This document shows, piece by piece, positions 8,884 through 17,143 of a stretch of 64,000 bases of DNA (within the stretch, counting starts at the first letter, position 1; the number at the start of each line of letters is the position of its first letter). The notes under the pieces were generated by a model. That model was not told the origin of the DNA. It did no database searches and was given only the letters and a program-made list of their open reading frames with translations. Source of the stretch: Ilyomonas limi. Its GTDB lineage: Bacteria; Bacteroidota; Bacteroidia; Chitinophagales; Chitinophagaceae. The translations under genes and the position numbers were made by a program. The stretch is from the NCBI RefSeq assembly GCF_005233845.1, contig NZ_SZQL01000001.1, positions 124,001 through 188,000 of the forward strand. Direction: 5' to 3'.

Positions 8884-9975
8884 ATGGAAGTAACTACAGA
8901 GGAAATTATCCGGTTGCCAGAGCGAAAAATAAAAACGATATTACACGATGCGGAGAAGGCAGCACAAGCTGTAAACCTGATATATGTAAGCGACACTGCT
9001 CCCGGTATTACCCGCATCAAAAAAGGCAAATCTTTCTCTTACTTATTAAATGGCCAGCCTGTAAAAGACAAAGAAGAATTACAGCGGATTAAAAGTCTGG
9101 TTATTCCGCCGGCATGGGAAAATGTATGGATATGCCCTTTGCCCAATGGGCATTTGCAGGCAACCGGACTGGACAAACTAAAACGCAAGCAATACCGTTA
9201 TCATCCGCTTTGGAATGCGTTGCGCAACCATACTAAATTTTACCGGCTGCACGAGTTTGGAAAAGTGTTGCCAACCATCAGGCTGCAACTGGAAAAAGAT
9301 GTAGCCTTGCCCGGCTTGCCCGTAGAAAAAGTACTTGCAACTGTAGTGAGCCTTATGGAGCGCACGCATATACGCATCGGCAATAATCTGTACGAAAAAC
9401 TGTATGGCTCTTTTGGATTAACTACCCTTAAAGATAAGCATGTACATGTGGATGGAGCCCATCTGCGATTTACTTTTAAAGGTAAAAAGGGGGTAGAGCA
9501 TAATATTGATTTAAAAAGTAAAAAACTGGCGTATATTGTAAAGCAATGCCGCGATATTCCGGGCAAAGAACTGTTTCAGTATTATGATGAAGAAGGGAAT
9601 AGAAAAAGCATCGATTCGGGCATGGTAAACAACTATATCAAACAGATTAGCGGCGGCGATTTTACGGCAAAAGATTTTCGCACCTGGGCAGGCACCGTAC
9701 AGGCGCTCCTTACTTTTAAAGAGCTTGGCTTTTTTGATACAGAAACGGAAACAAAGAAGAAAATAGTAGAAGCCTTGGATATTGTATCCAGGCACTTAGG
9801 CAATACCAGAACCGTTTGCAAAAAGTATTATGTGCATCCGTTAATCATTACTTTATACGAAAGCAAAGAATTGAAAAAATACATAGACAGTCTCGACAGC
9901 ATTGAACAAAATGATAATAAAACCGACCTTACACCAGAAGAAAAATTGCTGATGAAAATATTGGAAGCTGCTTAA
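8884..9975 (+). CDS. DNA topoisomerase IB (poxvirus/eukaryotic type)
   Basis: The 363-residue protein relaxes supercoils by transient single-strand cleavage through a 3'-phosphotyrosine. All active-site elements of bacterial TopIB are visible: Arg in THIRIGN (about 163), Lys in TTLKDKHVHV (about 182), Arg in DFRTWAGT (about 264), and the nucleophile Tyr in CKKYYVHP (about 313-319), after the LGNTRTVCKK segment. The N-terminal part (about 25-120) contains PPAWENVWICPLPNGHLQATG, typical of the DNA-clamping domain. The family is common as an accessory topoisomerase in Bacteroidota and is not essential where studied. The start at ATG 8884 gives the normal length. Confidence 0.93.
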   Translation: MEVTTEEIIRLPERKIKTILHDAEKAAQAVNLIYVSDTAPGITRIKKGKSFSYLLNGQPVKDKEELQRIKSLVIPPAWENVWICPLPNGHLQATGLDKLKRKQYRYHPLWNALRNHTKFYRLHEFGKVLPTIRLQLEKDVALPGLPVEKVLATVVSLMERTHIRIGNNLYEKLYGSFGLTTLKDKHVHVDGAHLRFTFKGKKGVEHNIDLKSKKLAYIVKQCRDIPGKELFQYYDEEGNRKSIDSGMVNNYIKQISGGDFTAKDFRTWAGTVQALLTFKELGFFDTETETKKKIVEALDIVSRHLGNTRTVCKKYYVHPLIITLYESKELKKYIDSLDSIEQNDNKTDLTPEEKLLMKILEAA

Positions 9976-10378
9976 TGTTTTTTAGAACCACGAAGACACA
10001 AAGTAACACAGAAATGCACACACCTTGCCTGCTGGTAGGGAAGAATATAAAATATACTTTGTGTATCCTGTTTTTATTGAGCTTTTATATGGCTTTATTT
10101 TAAACCCTGATCTTATACAACAACATTCTTACAAACTGTAATGCTTCTGATTTCAATAGCTTGTGTAAGTTATTCCTCATTGCTCATACAAAACCTGTTT
10201 GCTATTTACAATATATCATAGCTACAATGCAGCAGCAACAGGCATTTGCGCGCAGTACATAATGATGGCACACCTTTTACAAGTATGCTATATGTTTAAT
10301 GGTATGTCTATGTATGTAAACAAATGTTCACGGCTTTATTTACCCTCAACACTTAATAAATAATAATAAAAACAATCC
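9976..10378. other. Intergenic region with a dispersed short repeat
   Basis: No ORF with coding character was seen in these 403 bases. At 9986-10003 there is a short motif (ccacgaagacacaaag) that recurs in inverted orientation at 28996-29021, and a related stretch follows to 10020. The right half (10200-10378) is AT-rich and should carry the promoter of the alpha-amylase gene. Confidence 0.55.
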
Positions 10379-11881
10379 ATGGTAAACGGAACTTTACTAC
10401 AATTTTTTCACTGGTATATACCTGCCGACGGCAGCTTATGGAACAAACTAAAAGAGCAGGCAGACTATTTAACTTCCTTAGGCATTACTGCCGTATGGCT
10501 GCCGCCTGCACACAAAGGTGTTGACGGAGCTAATGCAAGTGGCTACGATTCGTATGATATATATGATCTTGGCGAGTTTATGCAGCAAGGCTCGATCCGA
10601 ACTAAATATGGAACAAGAGCAGAGTTGGTAAATGCCGTAAAAGTAGCAAAAGAAAAAGGCTTACAGATATATGTAGATATTGTAGTAAACCACATGGGCG
10701 GTGCTACAAAAAAAGAAAGAATAAAAGTAAGAAGGGTGAATCCTGAAAACAGAAATGAATTTATAAGCGATGTATTTGAAATAGATGCTTATACCAAATT
10801 TGTTTTTCCGGGGCGTAAAGGAAAATACTCCCGGTTTATATGGGATCACCGTTGTTTTACCGGCGTTGACTATGCTGCCGACCTCGACGAGACTGGCATC
10901 TTCAGCATACAAAACGAATATGGCTCAGGCTGGGAACAGGTGATAGATGACGAAAAAGGCAACTTCGATTATCTGATGTTTTGCGACATAGAATTTCGCA
11001 ATCCTGCTGTGCGCGAAGAACTGAAGCGGTGGATAAAATGGTTTCATGATGTTGTACCCTTTGATGGGATGCGCCTCGATGCAGTGAAGCATGTAGCGCC
11101 ACAGTTTTACAACGAATGGCTCGATTTTGTGCGGGCAGAGATAGACCCCAACATGTTTGTCGTAGGCGAATACTGGGCACCCGGCAACCTGCCGCTGCTC
11201 GAAAAATACCTGGATGCAGTAAACAACAGAATGAGCTTGTTTGATGCCTCGCTGCACCACAATTTATACGAGGCTTCAAGAGCTGGCAATACTTACGATC
11301 TCACTACAATTTTTGATAATACCCTTGTACAGGTACGGCCACTGCAAACCGTTACGGTAGTGGATAACCATGATACACAACCATTACAGGCACTCGAAGC
11401 GCCGGTAAAGGCCTGGTTTAAAGGCATTGCGTATGCTTTGATATTATTGCGCGAAAACGGTTATCCCTGCGTGTTTTATCCCGATTTGTATGGCGCGCAT
11501 TACAAAGACATAGGGGGCGATGGCAATGAGCATGAAGTATGGCTGGAGAAATGTGCCGAACTGGAAGGTTTGCTGCTTGCCCGCAAATTATTTGCCTATG
11601 GCAAGCAACGCGATTATTTTGATTTTCCCAACTGCATTGGATGGACGAGAGAAGGAGCAAAAGAACATAAAAATTCGGGTTGTGCGGTGCTCATCACCAA
11701 CAGCAAAGAGGGATTTAAAAAGATGGAGATGGGGCAACAATTTGCCGGGAAAGTGTTTGTTGACTGGCTTAAAAAATATGATACAGAAGTAGTGATTGAT
11801 GAAAATGGCTGGGGCGAATTTATGGTAAAGCCAGGTTCGGTATGCGTTTGGGTATTAAAAGAAAATATTACTAACCAATAA
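10379..11881 (+). CDS. Cytoplasmic alpha-amylase, glycoside hydrolase family 13
   Basis: The 500 residues form a GH13 (beta/alpha)8 enzyme that cleaves internal alpha-1,4 bonds of starch or glycogen. The four conserved regions are present: DIVVNH (about 100-105), GMRLDAVKH with the nucleophile Asp (about 234), VGEYW with the acid/base Glu (about 263), and VDNHDT (about 327). There is no signal peptide, so it acts on internal glycogen or imported maltodextrins. Length and the opening LLQFFHWYIPADGSLW match the GH13_5-like cytoplasmic amylases (E. coli AmyA type). A 55-codon lipoprotein gene follows 11 bases downstream and is probably co-transcribed. Confidence 0.93.
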   Translation: MVNGTLLQFFHWYIPADGSLWNKLKEQADYLTSLGITAVWLPPAHKGVDGANASGYDSYDIYDLGEFMQQGSIRTKYGTRAELVNAVKVAKEKGLQIYVDIVVNHMGGATKKERIKVRRVNPENRNEFISDVFEIDAYTKFVFPGRKGKYSRFIWDHRCFTGVDYAADLDETGIFSIQNEYGSGWEQVIDDEKGNFDYLMFCDIEFRNPAVREELKRWIKWFHDVVPFDGMRLDAVKHVAPQFYNEWLDFVRAEIDPNMFVVGEYWAPGNLPLLEKYLDAVNNRMSLFDASLHHNLYEASRAGNTYDLTTIFDNTLVQVRPLQTVTVVDNHDTQPLQALEAPVKAWFKGIAYALILLRENGYPCVFYPDLYGAHYKDIGGDGNEHEVWLEKCAELEGLLLARKLFAYGKQRDYFDFPNCIGWTREGAKEHKNSGCAVLITNSKEGFKKMEMGQQFAGKVFVDWLKKYDTEVVIDENGWGEFMVKPGSVCVWVLKENITNQ

Positions 11882-11892
11882 AAATACATCGT

Positions 11893-12060
11893 ATGAAAAA
11901 GCATGCTTTATTATCCCTGTTTGTACTTATTGCTGTAGTGTTCAGCAGTTGCGAAGCTATTGGCGGCATTTTTAAAGCCGGCATGTGGTCGGGTATTATC
12001 ATCGTAGTTATTATTATTGCATTAATTCTCTGGCTATTCAGTAGGGGGCGCAAATCGTAA
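11893..12060 (+). CDS. Small lipoprotein-like membrane peptide, 55 residues
   Basis: A complete ATG-to-TAA reading frame of 55 codons starts 11 bases after the amylase gene. It has a lysine-containing N-terminus, a hydrophobic stretch ending FSSC (Cys20, lipobox), a short glycine-rich turn (IGGIFKAG), and a second strong hydrophobic segment (about 33-47) ending in a basic tail (SRGRKS). Small proteins of this design are frequent in Bacteroidota and are often wrongly named phosphatidate cytidylyltransferase because of a short similarity. No enzyme function is plausible at this size. It probably sits in the inner membrane; its role is unknown. Confidence 0.8.
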   Translation: MKKHALLSLFVLIAVVFSSCEAIGGIFKAGMWSGIIIVVIIIALILWLFSRGRKS

Positions 12061-12363
12061 ATGACGAATAGGGTAAGGGCTATTTGCTTTTAGCATTAAA
12101 TTATAGCAACAGCAGGTGTTTTGTAAGTTATAAAAACAATCTTCGTTTGTAAATGTATGATAACAACAGCAATATTGCAGGCCTGGAGTGAGCAGGCCTT
12201 GTAACGGATATATCATTAAGATGAGCCAGTAAAGGTTTGTATTGCACTTGCCCTGCCTGTAAAGGTTTAATGTTTAAATTGTAAAAGTTGCAAGGCAAGG
12301 AGCAGTGGGCAATCTCAAATCATCATTCATTTAATAACAAGAAAAACAACAAGCAGATAGCCC
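12061..12363. other. Intergenic region before the histidine kinase
   Basis: No gene is seen. A weak inverted repeat (12247-12256 with 12290-12299, one mismatch, 33-base loop) lies here, together with a short direct repeat (gtaaaggttt at 12228 and 12259). Neither resembles a known regulatory element. The promoter of the kinase gene should lie in the right part. Confidence 0.4.
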
Positions 12364-13782
12364 ATGAAAGCCAATTCAGATAAAAGAATACTCAACGGTT
12401 ATATGACCGCTTTTCTTCTCTTATTCTTTTCTTATATTCTCACTTTTTATACCGCCGAAAAGCTGCGCGAACAGTCACTGCTGGTTAGTTACACCAATAG
12501 TCTCATCAACAACTTTGATTATTTGCTGTCGGGCATAAAAGATGCACAGCGTGGCTCAAGGGGATACTTTATTGTGGGTGATAGTATTTTTCTTAGTCCG
12601 CACCGCAATAGCTATAAAACAGTTGATTCGGCTTATGACAACTTAAAAATTTTATTGAATGATGAGCAATATGCTACCGCCATCAACCAGCAGCAATACA
12701 AAAGATTGATACGGTTGCAGAATGAAATAAAAAATGAATACGCAATAATAGAAGGCGCCCTTAACAGCTTCAGGCAAAACAATTTTAAAGTATCCGATAG
12801 TATTGTTCAGTTTGAATATCGAAACAAAAGCCTGATGGATCATATTGATAACGAAATACGCGATATTCAAAGGATTGAAAATAATACCATGCGCGCCCGC
12901 ATTGAGCAGTTGGAACATTACATCACTACTTTACAAATCATCAATATCACCTCGCTTATTATTGCAGTATTGCTTTCGGGATATTCTATTTTTGTTTTTA
13001 ATAAAGAAAGTACAGCTAAGCATCAGGCCGATGAGCAAGCTGCTGCATACCGCAACGAGTTGGAAGACCGTGTAAAAGAGCTGCACTATAAGAATGAAGA
13101 AATAAACCGCCTGCGCAGTATAGAAAAGTTTGCAGCTACCGGCCGCATTGCCCGCACCATTGCACACGAAGTGCGCAACCCGCTTACCAACATCAATCTT
13201 GCTACCGAGCAGTTGCAGGAAGAAGTGCCACGCAACGATGAAACCGAGTTACTTATGCGTATGATCGACCGCAATACCGCACGCATCAACCAGTTAATAA
13301 CCGATTTATTAAATTCTACCAAGTTCGCCCAGCTTATTTTTACTAAAGCTTCTTTACACTATGTTTTGGATGAGGCGCTTAATATGGCTAAAGATCGCAT
13401 TGAACTCAAAAACGTCAATGTAAATAAGCAGTATGGAGATAGCCTGCCGGATGTAAATGTAGATGTGGAGAAAATGAAAATTGCTTTTCTTAACTTAATT
13501 ATGAATGCAATAGAAGCTATGGAAGAAGGCAAAGGCATACTGACCATTGCTACCGAAAAAAATAAAGATAAATGTATTATCCGTATTCAGGACAATGGTG
13601 CGGGTATCGACGAAGAGCACATGTTGCGCATTTTTGAACCTTATTTCACTAGTAAGGCAAAAGGCTCGGGTTTAGGACTTACTAATACACAAAACATTAT
13701 CCTTAATCACAAAGGAATTATTTATGCTAAAAGTGAGCCGGGCGAAGGCAGCACTTTTATTGTAGAGTTGGATTGTGCATAG
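12364..13782 (+). CDS. Membrane sensor histidine kinase with CHASE3-type sensor domain
   Basis: The 472-residue kinase has TM1 at about 12-30 and a periplasmic helical sensor region (about 31-185) with the CHASE3-like GIKDAQRGSRGYFIVGD segment near 58. TM2 follows at about 187-210, then a coiled-coil linker. The phosphoacceptor box is HEVRNPL (His about 268), and the ATPase boxes are NLIMNAIEAM (about 378), DNGAGI (about 411) and GSGLGL (about 436). The ligand is unknown. No response regulator is encoded next to it, so it is an orphan kinase here. Its stop is six bases from the convergent stop of the yceI-like gene. Confidence 0.92.
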   Translation: MKANSDKRILNGYMTAFLLLFFSYILTFYTAEKLREQSLLVSYTNSLINNFDYLLSGIKDAQRGSRGYFIVGDSIFLSPHRNSYKTVDSAYDNLKILLNDEQYATAINQQQYKRLIRLQNEIKNEYAIIEGALNSFRQNNFKVSDSIVQFEYRNKSLMDHIDNEIRDIQRIENNTMRARIEQLEHYITTLQIINITSLIIAVLLSGYSIFVFNKESTAKHQADEQAAAYRNELEDRVKELHYKNEEINRLRSIEKFAATGRIARTIAHEVRNPLTNINLATEQLQEEVPRNDETELLMRMIDRNTARINQLITDLLNSTKFAQLIFTKASLHYVLDEALNMAKDRIELKNVNVNKQYGDSLPDVNVDVEKMKIAFLNLIMNAIEAMEEGKGILTIATEKNKDKCIIRIQDNGAGIDEEHMLRIFEPYFTSKAKGSGLGLTNTQNIILNHKGIIYAKSEPGEGSTFIVELDCA

Positions 13783-13788
13783 TGTATT

Positions 13789-14337
13789 TTACTGCACCGC
13801 CTGCACCTTTAGCGTTACATCCACATCATCATTTAATACCATGCTGTTTTTGCCTATACCATAATCGAGGCGGTTAATGGTAAAGCTGCCGCTAAAGAGA
13901 TAACCATTAGCCGTTTTGGTGGCAGTAAAAGGAAAAGTAATGGTTTTGGTAACGCCTTTCATAGTGAGATTGCCGGTAACTTTGTGCGTATTGCTGCCAG
14001 GTGTAATGGTAGTGCTTACAAAGGAGATAACCGGGTATTTATCGGTATTAAAATATTCTTCTTTTTTCAAATCCTTGTCTCTTGCATCTATGCCGGTATT
14101 GATCGTGCTGGCTTCAACAGAAACATTGATGGTGCTGGCAGCCATATTTTCCTCATTCCATTGGATATTACCTTTCAGTCCTTTCAGTTCGCCCTTGGTA
14201 TTAATACCAAAGTTTTTAATAACAAAAGTTACCGCATTATCACTATCAACAGGGCGCAGGGCAAGCAGGGCAAAACTGCTGAATGCTACAAAACAACACA
14301 AGACAATAGCCGATAGTATACATTTATTTTTCATCAT
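13789..14337 (-). CDS. YceI family periplasmic lipid-binding protein
   Basis: The 182 residues consist of a signal peptide (about 1-26) and a YceI lipocalin-like beta barrel. Marks of the family are VTFVIKNFG, the INVSVEASTINTGIDARDKDLKKEEYFN segment (read in parts, about 70-98), YPVISFVSTTI, and the VTGNLTMKGVTK strand (about 120). YceI proteins bind polyisoprenoid or related amphiphilic molecules. The gene lies 16 bases downstream of the lycopene cyclase gene and on the same strand, so a joint role in isoprenoid handling is possible but only inferred. It may also have its own promoter, because a TATTTTTG motif (14342-14349, minus strand) lies four bases before its ATG. Confidence 0.9.
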   Translation of the reverse strand: MMKNKCILSAIVLCCFVAFSSFALLALRPVDSDNAVTFVIKNFGINTKGELKGLKGNIQWNEENMAASTINVSVEASTINTGIDARDKDLKKEEYFNTDKYPVISFVSTTITPGSNTHKVTGNLTMKGVTKTITFPFTATKTANGYLFSGSFTINRLDYGIGKNSMVLNDDVDVTLKVQAVQ

Positions 14338-14353
14338 GCTTCAAAAATATTTC

Positions 14354-15499
14354 TTAACCGAATAACTGCCGCAATGCAGCAGGTAAAAAAAGTATCTTCG
14401 GCAGTGTAATCATTATTTTTAATTCTTCCGTAACAGTTGTTTCGTTGTCTAAAAACTTTAACACCTGCTGCGGTTTATTTTTCTTGAACAAATCGGAAAA
14501 GATGGTTGACGCATACGACTTTTGATAATATAAAATGTTTAAGAGCGTATCGTCGTACAGGCGAAACCGCTTATCAAATAAGCTTTCATTAACATGTGGC
14601 GTTTGCGCCTGCATCAATGCCTGCACAATAGCCGCCGCATGTTTTTGTATAAATTGAAAAGTAAAGCCGCTACTGCTTTTAGTTTGTCCGCCTGCAGTGC
14701 CTATGTTTACAATGCTGCCTTCGCCTTTGCTGAAAGAGTAAGTGCTCATTGGTATCACACCAAATTCTTCATCCAGAATTTTATAAGAAGATAAATTTAG
14801 AAATTGCTGAATGTATTGTTGTAAGCCCACATCATAATCTTCTTTATTCAATAAAGCCGGCGAGAAAACAGTGTATTCTACCAGTGCTTTATTATTACTC
14901 ACCGGCAATACATACACGAAAGTGTTGGAAGGCTTTTCTTTTATTCTAAAGTCCATGAATGTTGCAACACGATCGTTAAAAGTTGGCATTGGTGTTTCAA
15001 CGATCCAGCCTTTAAAATGTTGCAGCAAACTGCCGGGTGTCTGCAATAATGTAGGTTGAAAAATAATGCTGTTAAAAACATAATCAGCAGTATATGTATG
15101 ATTGATGGTATTTACAGTTGCAATCTCACTTTCATTACGACTATTTATTACCTCTTCTTGTACAAAAGAAACGTTGGTAAAATGATTTGCACGCTGCAAA
15201 ACATAGTTGTAAAAGTCTATGCCACGGATCATTTTGTATGTGTATGGATCAATATCAAAACGTGCAGAAAAAGTGTTGCTGTAAAAGTCCAGTTGCTGCC
15301 AGCGATGATGAACGATGTCTTCAAACAAGCCAGGCGAAGTTTCCCAAAAGCACCAGGTTCTGTCATTGCTTTGCTTTACATCTTTATCTATCAGCAATAT
15401 TTGTTTGTCTGTAAAAAAATGGTGCTGCATCATGTGCATCAAAAGACTTAAGCCTGCACAGCCCGCACCGGTAATGATATAATCGTAATGTGCTTGCAA
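14354..15499 (-). CDS. crtY: Lycopene cyclase (CrtY family, FAD-dependent)
   Basis: This 381-residue flavoprotein-like enzyme belongs to the lycopene cyclase family, which closes beta rings at the ends of lycopene to give beta-carotene and related pigments. It opens with an FAD-binding dinucleotide motif (YIITGAGCAGLSLL, about 7-20), followed by DRTWCFWE (about 46), MIRGIDFYNYV (about 90), and the C-terminal GTAGGQTKSSSGFTFQF segment (about 267) typical of CrtY. Translation starts at TTG 15499; the next Met lies inside or beyond the nucleotide-binding fold. No other carotenoid gene is in the window. A TATTTTTG -7-like motif lies 16 bases upstream. Confidence 0.87.
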   Translation of the reverse strand: MQAHYDYIITGAGCAGLSLLMHMMQHHFFTDKQILLIDKDVKQSNDRTWCFWETSPGLFEDIVHHRWQQLDFYSNTFSARFDIDPYTYKMIRGIDFYNYVLQRANHFTNVSFVQEEVINSRNESEIATVNTINHTYTADYVFNSIIFQPTLLQTPGSLLQHFKGWIVETPMPTFNDRVATFMDFRIKEKPSNTFVYVLPVSNNKALVEYTVFSPALLNKEDYDVGLQQYIQQFLNLSSYKILDEEFGVIPMSTYSFSKGEGSIVNIGTAGGQTKSSSGFTFQFIQKHAAAIVQALMQAQTPHVNESLFDKRFRLYDDTLLNILYYQKSYASTIFSDLFKKNKPQQVLKFLDNETTVTEELKIMITLPKILFLPAALRQLFG

Positions 15500-15515
15500 A
15501 AGTGTAAATAGTAAA

Positions 15516-15523
15516 CAAAAATA
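15516..15523 (-). promoter_or_regulatory. Bacteroidota-type -7 element upstream of crtY
   Basis: On the minus strand the bases read TATTTTTG, a full match to the TAnnTTTG -7 consensus of the Bacteroidota primary sigma factor, 16 bases before the TTG start. The -33 element is not clear. Confidence 0.45.
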
Positions 15524-15603
15524 GCTTGATAAGGTAAATGGACAGGTTTCTTTTTATAAGATCCAATAAGGTGCTTTAATTTCAATAATCAAACCTTACC
15601 GTT

Positions 15604-15705
15604 GTTATGCTGAGGTACGTAGCATATGAAGATAGCAGATGAATCAAAGTGTGCTTAAAAGTGATTATTTATATAATTCACAGATGCTTCCTTCGTCAGC
15701 ATGAC
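15604..15705. repeat. Intergenic hairpin repeat, copy A
   Basis: The left arm (15604-15629) and right arm (15678-15705) are imperfect inverted repeats with the core gctgag..acgaagcat / atgcttccttcgtcagc. A second copy with the same arms and a similar right flank lies at 59645-59745. This looks like a small non-coding hairpin element of the kind scattered between Bacteroidota genes. Confidence 0.7.
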
Positions 15706-15778
15706 AAAACCAGGGGTTGATTAATGAGCAAAACTCACAGGCTGTTGAATCTCACAGGTTAAGTTGGTTATTGTAGTT

Positions 15779-17128
15779 CTAATGAGCTACTTTGGTTAAT
15801 ACTTCTTTCATCGGCTTCACGCCGGCTTCTGCCAGTCTTACCACCACAAACTCGCCTATTTTTTTACCTTCTTCCTGTCCTTTTTCTATCGAATCTCTAA
15901 AATGAATGCCGCCGTACATCCGCGAGATAGCAGCCTCGGCAGCCGCCTGATTGAAAGAAGTAAAACTACGATCGGGCAGCTCAAATATAGCTTCGCTATT
16001 GTCGGTAAAATGAAAATTATCGCCTAATAAATACGTTAGCACCTCTGCGGCAGCCGTGGAAATAACAGAGTGCCCGCTGGTATATTCGGGAAAAGGGGGT
16101 GTTTGCAAAAGGGGTTGCCATTTGGCATCGATATACCGGTTGATATACGTTTCAGGTCGAATGCGGTTGCTGCGATACTTTTCGTCCCAGCAACTGATAA
16201 ATGCATCCATCATGGTAGCAGCCAAGTACGTTTCTACTGCAATGGTTTGGTCGAAGCTGAGCTTTGCATCCTGTGCGGCAATGCATCCTATAGTCATCCA
16301 ATGGCCGCCCGGACTAATTTTCTTAAAACCAATAGCCATGTGCCCGGCTGTTTCTACGGCAAACGGATTGCAATCCCAAAAAGCTGCAACCGCCACTTCC
16401 TCACCTTTAGGATGGTTGCTAACATCATATACTTCGTAAGCCTGCTTGTAAAAAGCACTATTGCTGTCTTTGCTAAAATCAACCGGCTTTGATGGCATAA
16501 ACTGATTGCACGAATCTATCAGCATTGGACGGATGGTTTTCCAGTTGGGCTCTACCGCTTCTATGTAAGCCGGCGGCGTGGGATACCAATAACCATCGCC
16601 TTTCATAGGTGTATATCTTACAAGTGCGCTCAGCCGGTTATAACGATCGTCTTTGGAGAAATTAATAATTTGTGCAGTTACACTTTTGGCAACAGCAATA
16701 GAACTATCCAACACCGTTTTTGGTACTTTTTGCGATTGCATCTTCTTTACAAAATCAGTCTCATCTTCATTAATCATGTAGCCTGAAGGCAGCATAAGGC
16801 GACCAGTTTCTAAAATACAATAGAGTGCTGCAATGCGGTAGTCGTAAGCATTGCTATTGGTACTAATGGTAACGCTTTTGAAGTCGCGGATAAATGTCTC
16901 CGGTTTTGCGATAGATGAATTGTGCTGTGCAACAATAGCATACGCGCCAAGCATGCCATACGCATAATAGCGGCAGGCAGCAGGAGGATTTACCACATCG
17001 TGCATCATTACTTTAGAATGTGCGAAAATGGCTGGCTGTACAAGTAAAGCATAATCATTTTTTCCTTTTTGTGCTAAGGAAAAAAAGGAAGTAATAAGGA
17101 GTATCAAAATAAAAACTGCACGATTCAT
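15779..17128 (-). CDS. Vanadium-dependent haloperoxidase / PAP2-superfamily protein, exported
   Basis: The 449 residues start with a signal peptide (cleavage near SLAQ, about 20) and contain the vanadate/phosphate pocket of the haloperoxidase-PAP2 superfamily. The elements are PEYTSGHS (about 340-347) and RMYGGIHFRD (about 400-409), with an upstream Lys/Arg-containing RPETYINRY helix (about 322). Such proteins either oxidise halides with peroxide or hydrolyse phosphoesters, and sequence alone does not separate the two. The gene lies 15 bases after the VCBS/ASPIC gene, so it should be the last gene of the susCD operon. It would act in the periplasm. Confidence 0.85.
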   Translation of the reverse strand: MNRAVFILILLITSFFSLAQKGKNDYALLVQPAIFAHSKVMMHDVVNPPAACRYYAYGMLGAYAIVAQHNSSIAKPETFIRDFKSVTISTNSNAYDYRIAALYCILETGRLMLPSGYMINEDETDFVKKMQSQKVPKTVLDSSIAVAKSVTAQIINFSKDDRYNRLSALVRYTPMKGDGYWYPTPPAYIEAVEPNWKTIRPMLIDSCNQFMPSKPVDFSKDSNSAFYKQAYEVYDVSNHPKGEEVAVAAFWDCNPFAVETAGHMAIGFKKISPGGHWMTIGCIAAQDAKLSFDQTIAVETYLAATMMDAFISCWDEKYRSNRIRPETYINRYIDAKWQPLLQTPPFPEYTSGHSVISTAAAEVLTYLLGDNFHFTDNSEAIFELPDRSFTSFNQAAAEAAISRMYGGIHFRDSIEKGQEEGKKIGEFVVVRLAEAGVKPMKEVLTKVAH

Positions 17129-17143
17129 ATTACCACTCGTAGT

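Noticed and set aside
12247-12299. Hairpin before the histidine kinase as a riboswitch or attenuator
   Set aside because: Only ten pairs with one mismatch and a long AT-rich loop; no known riboswitch pattern.
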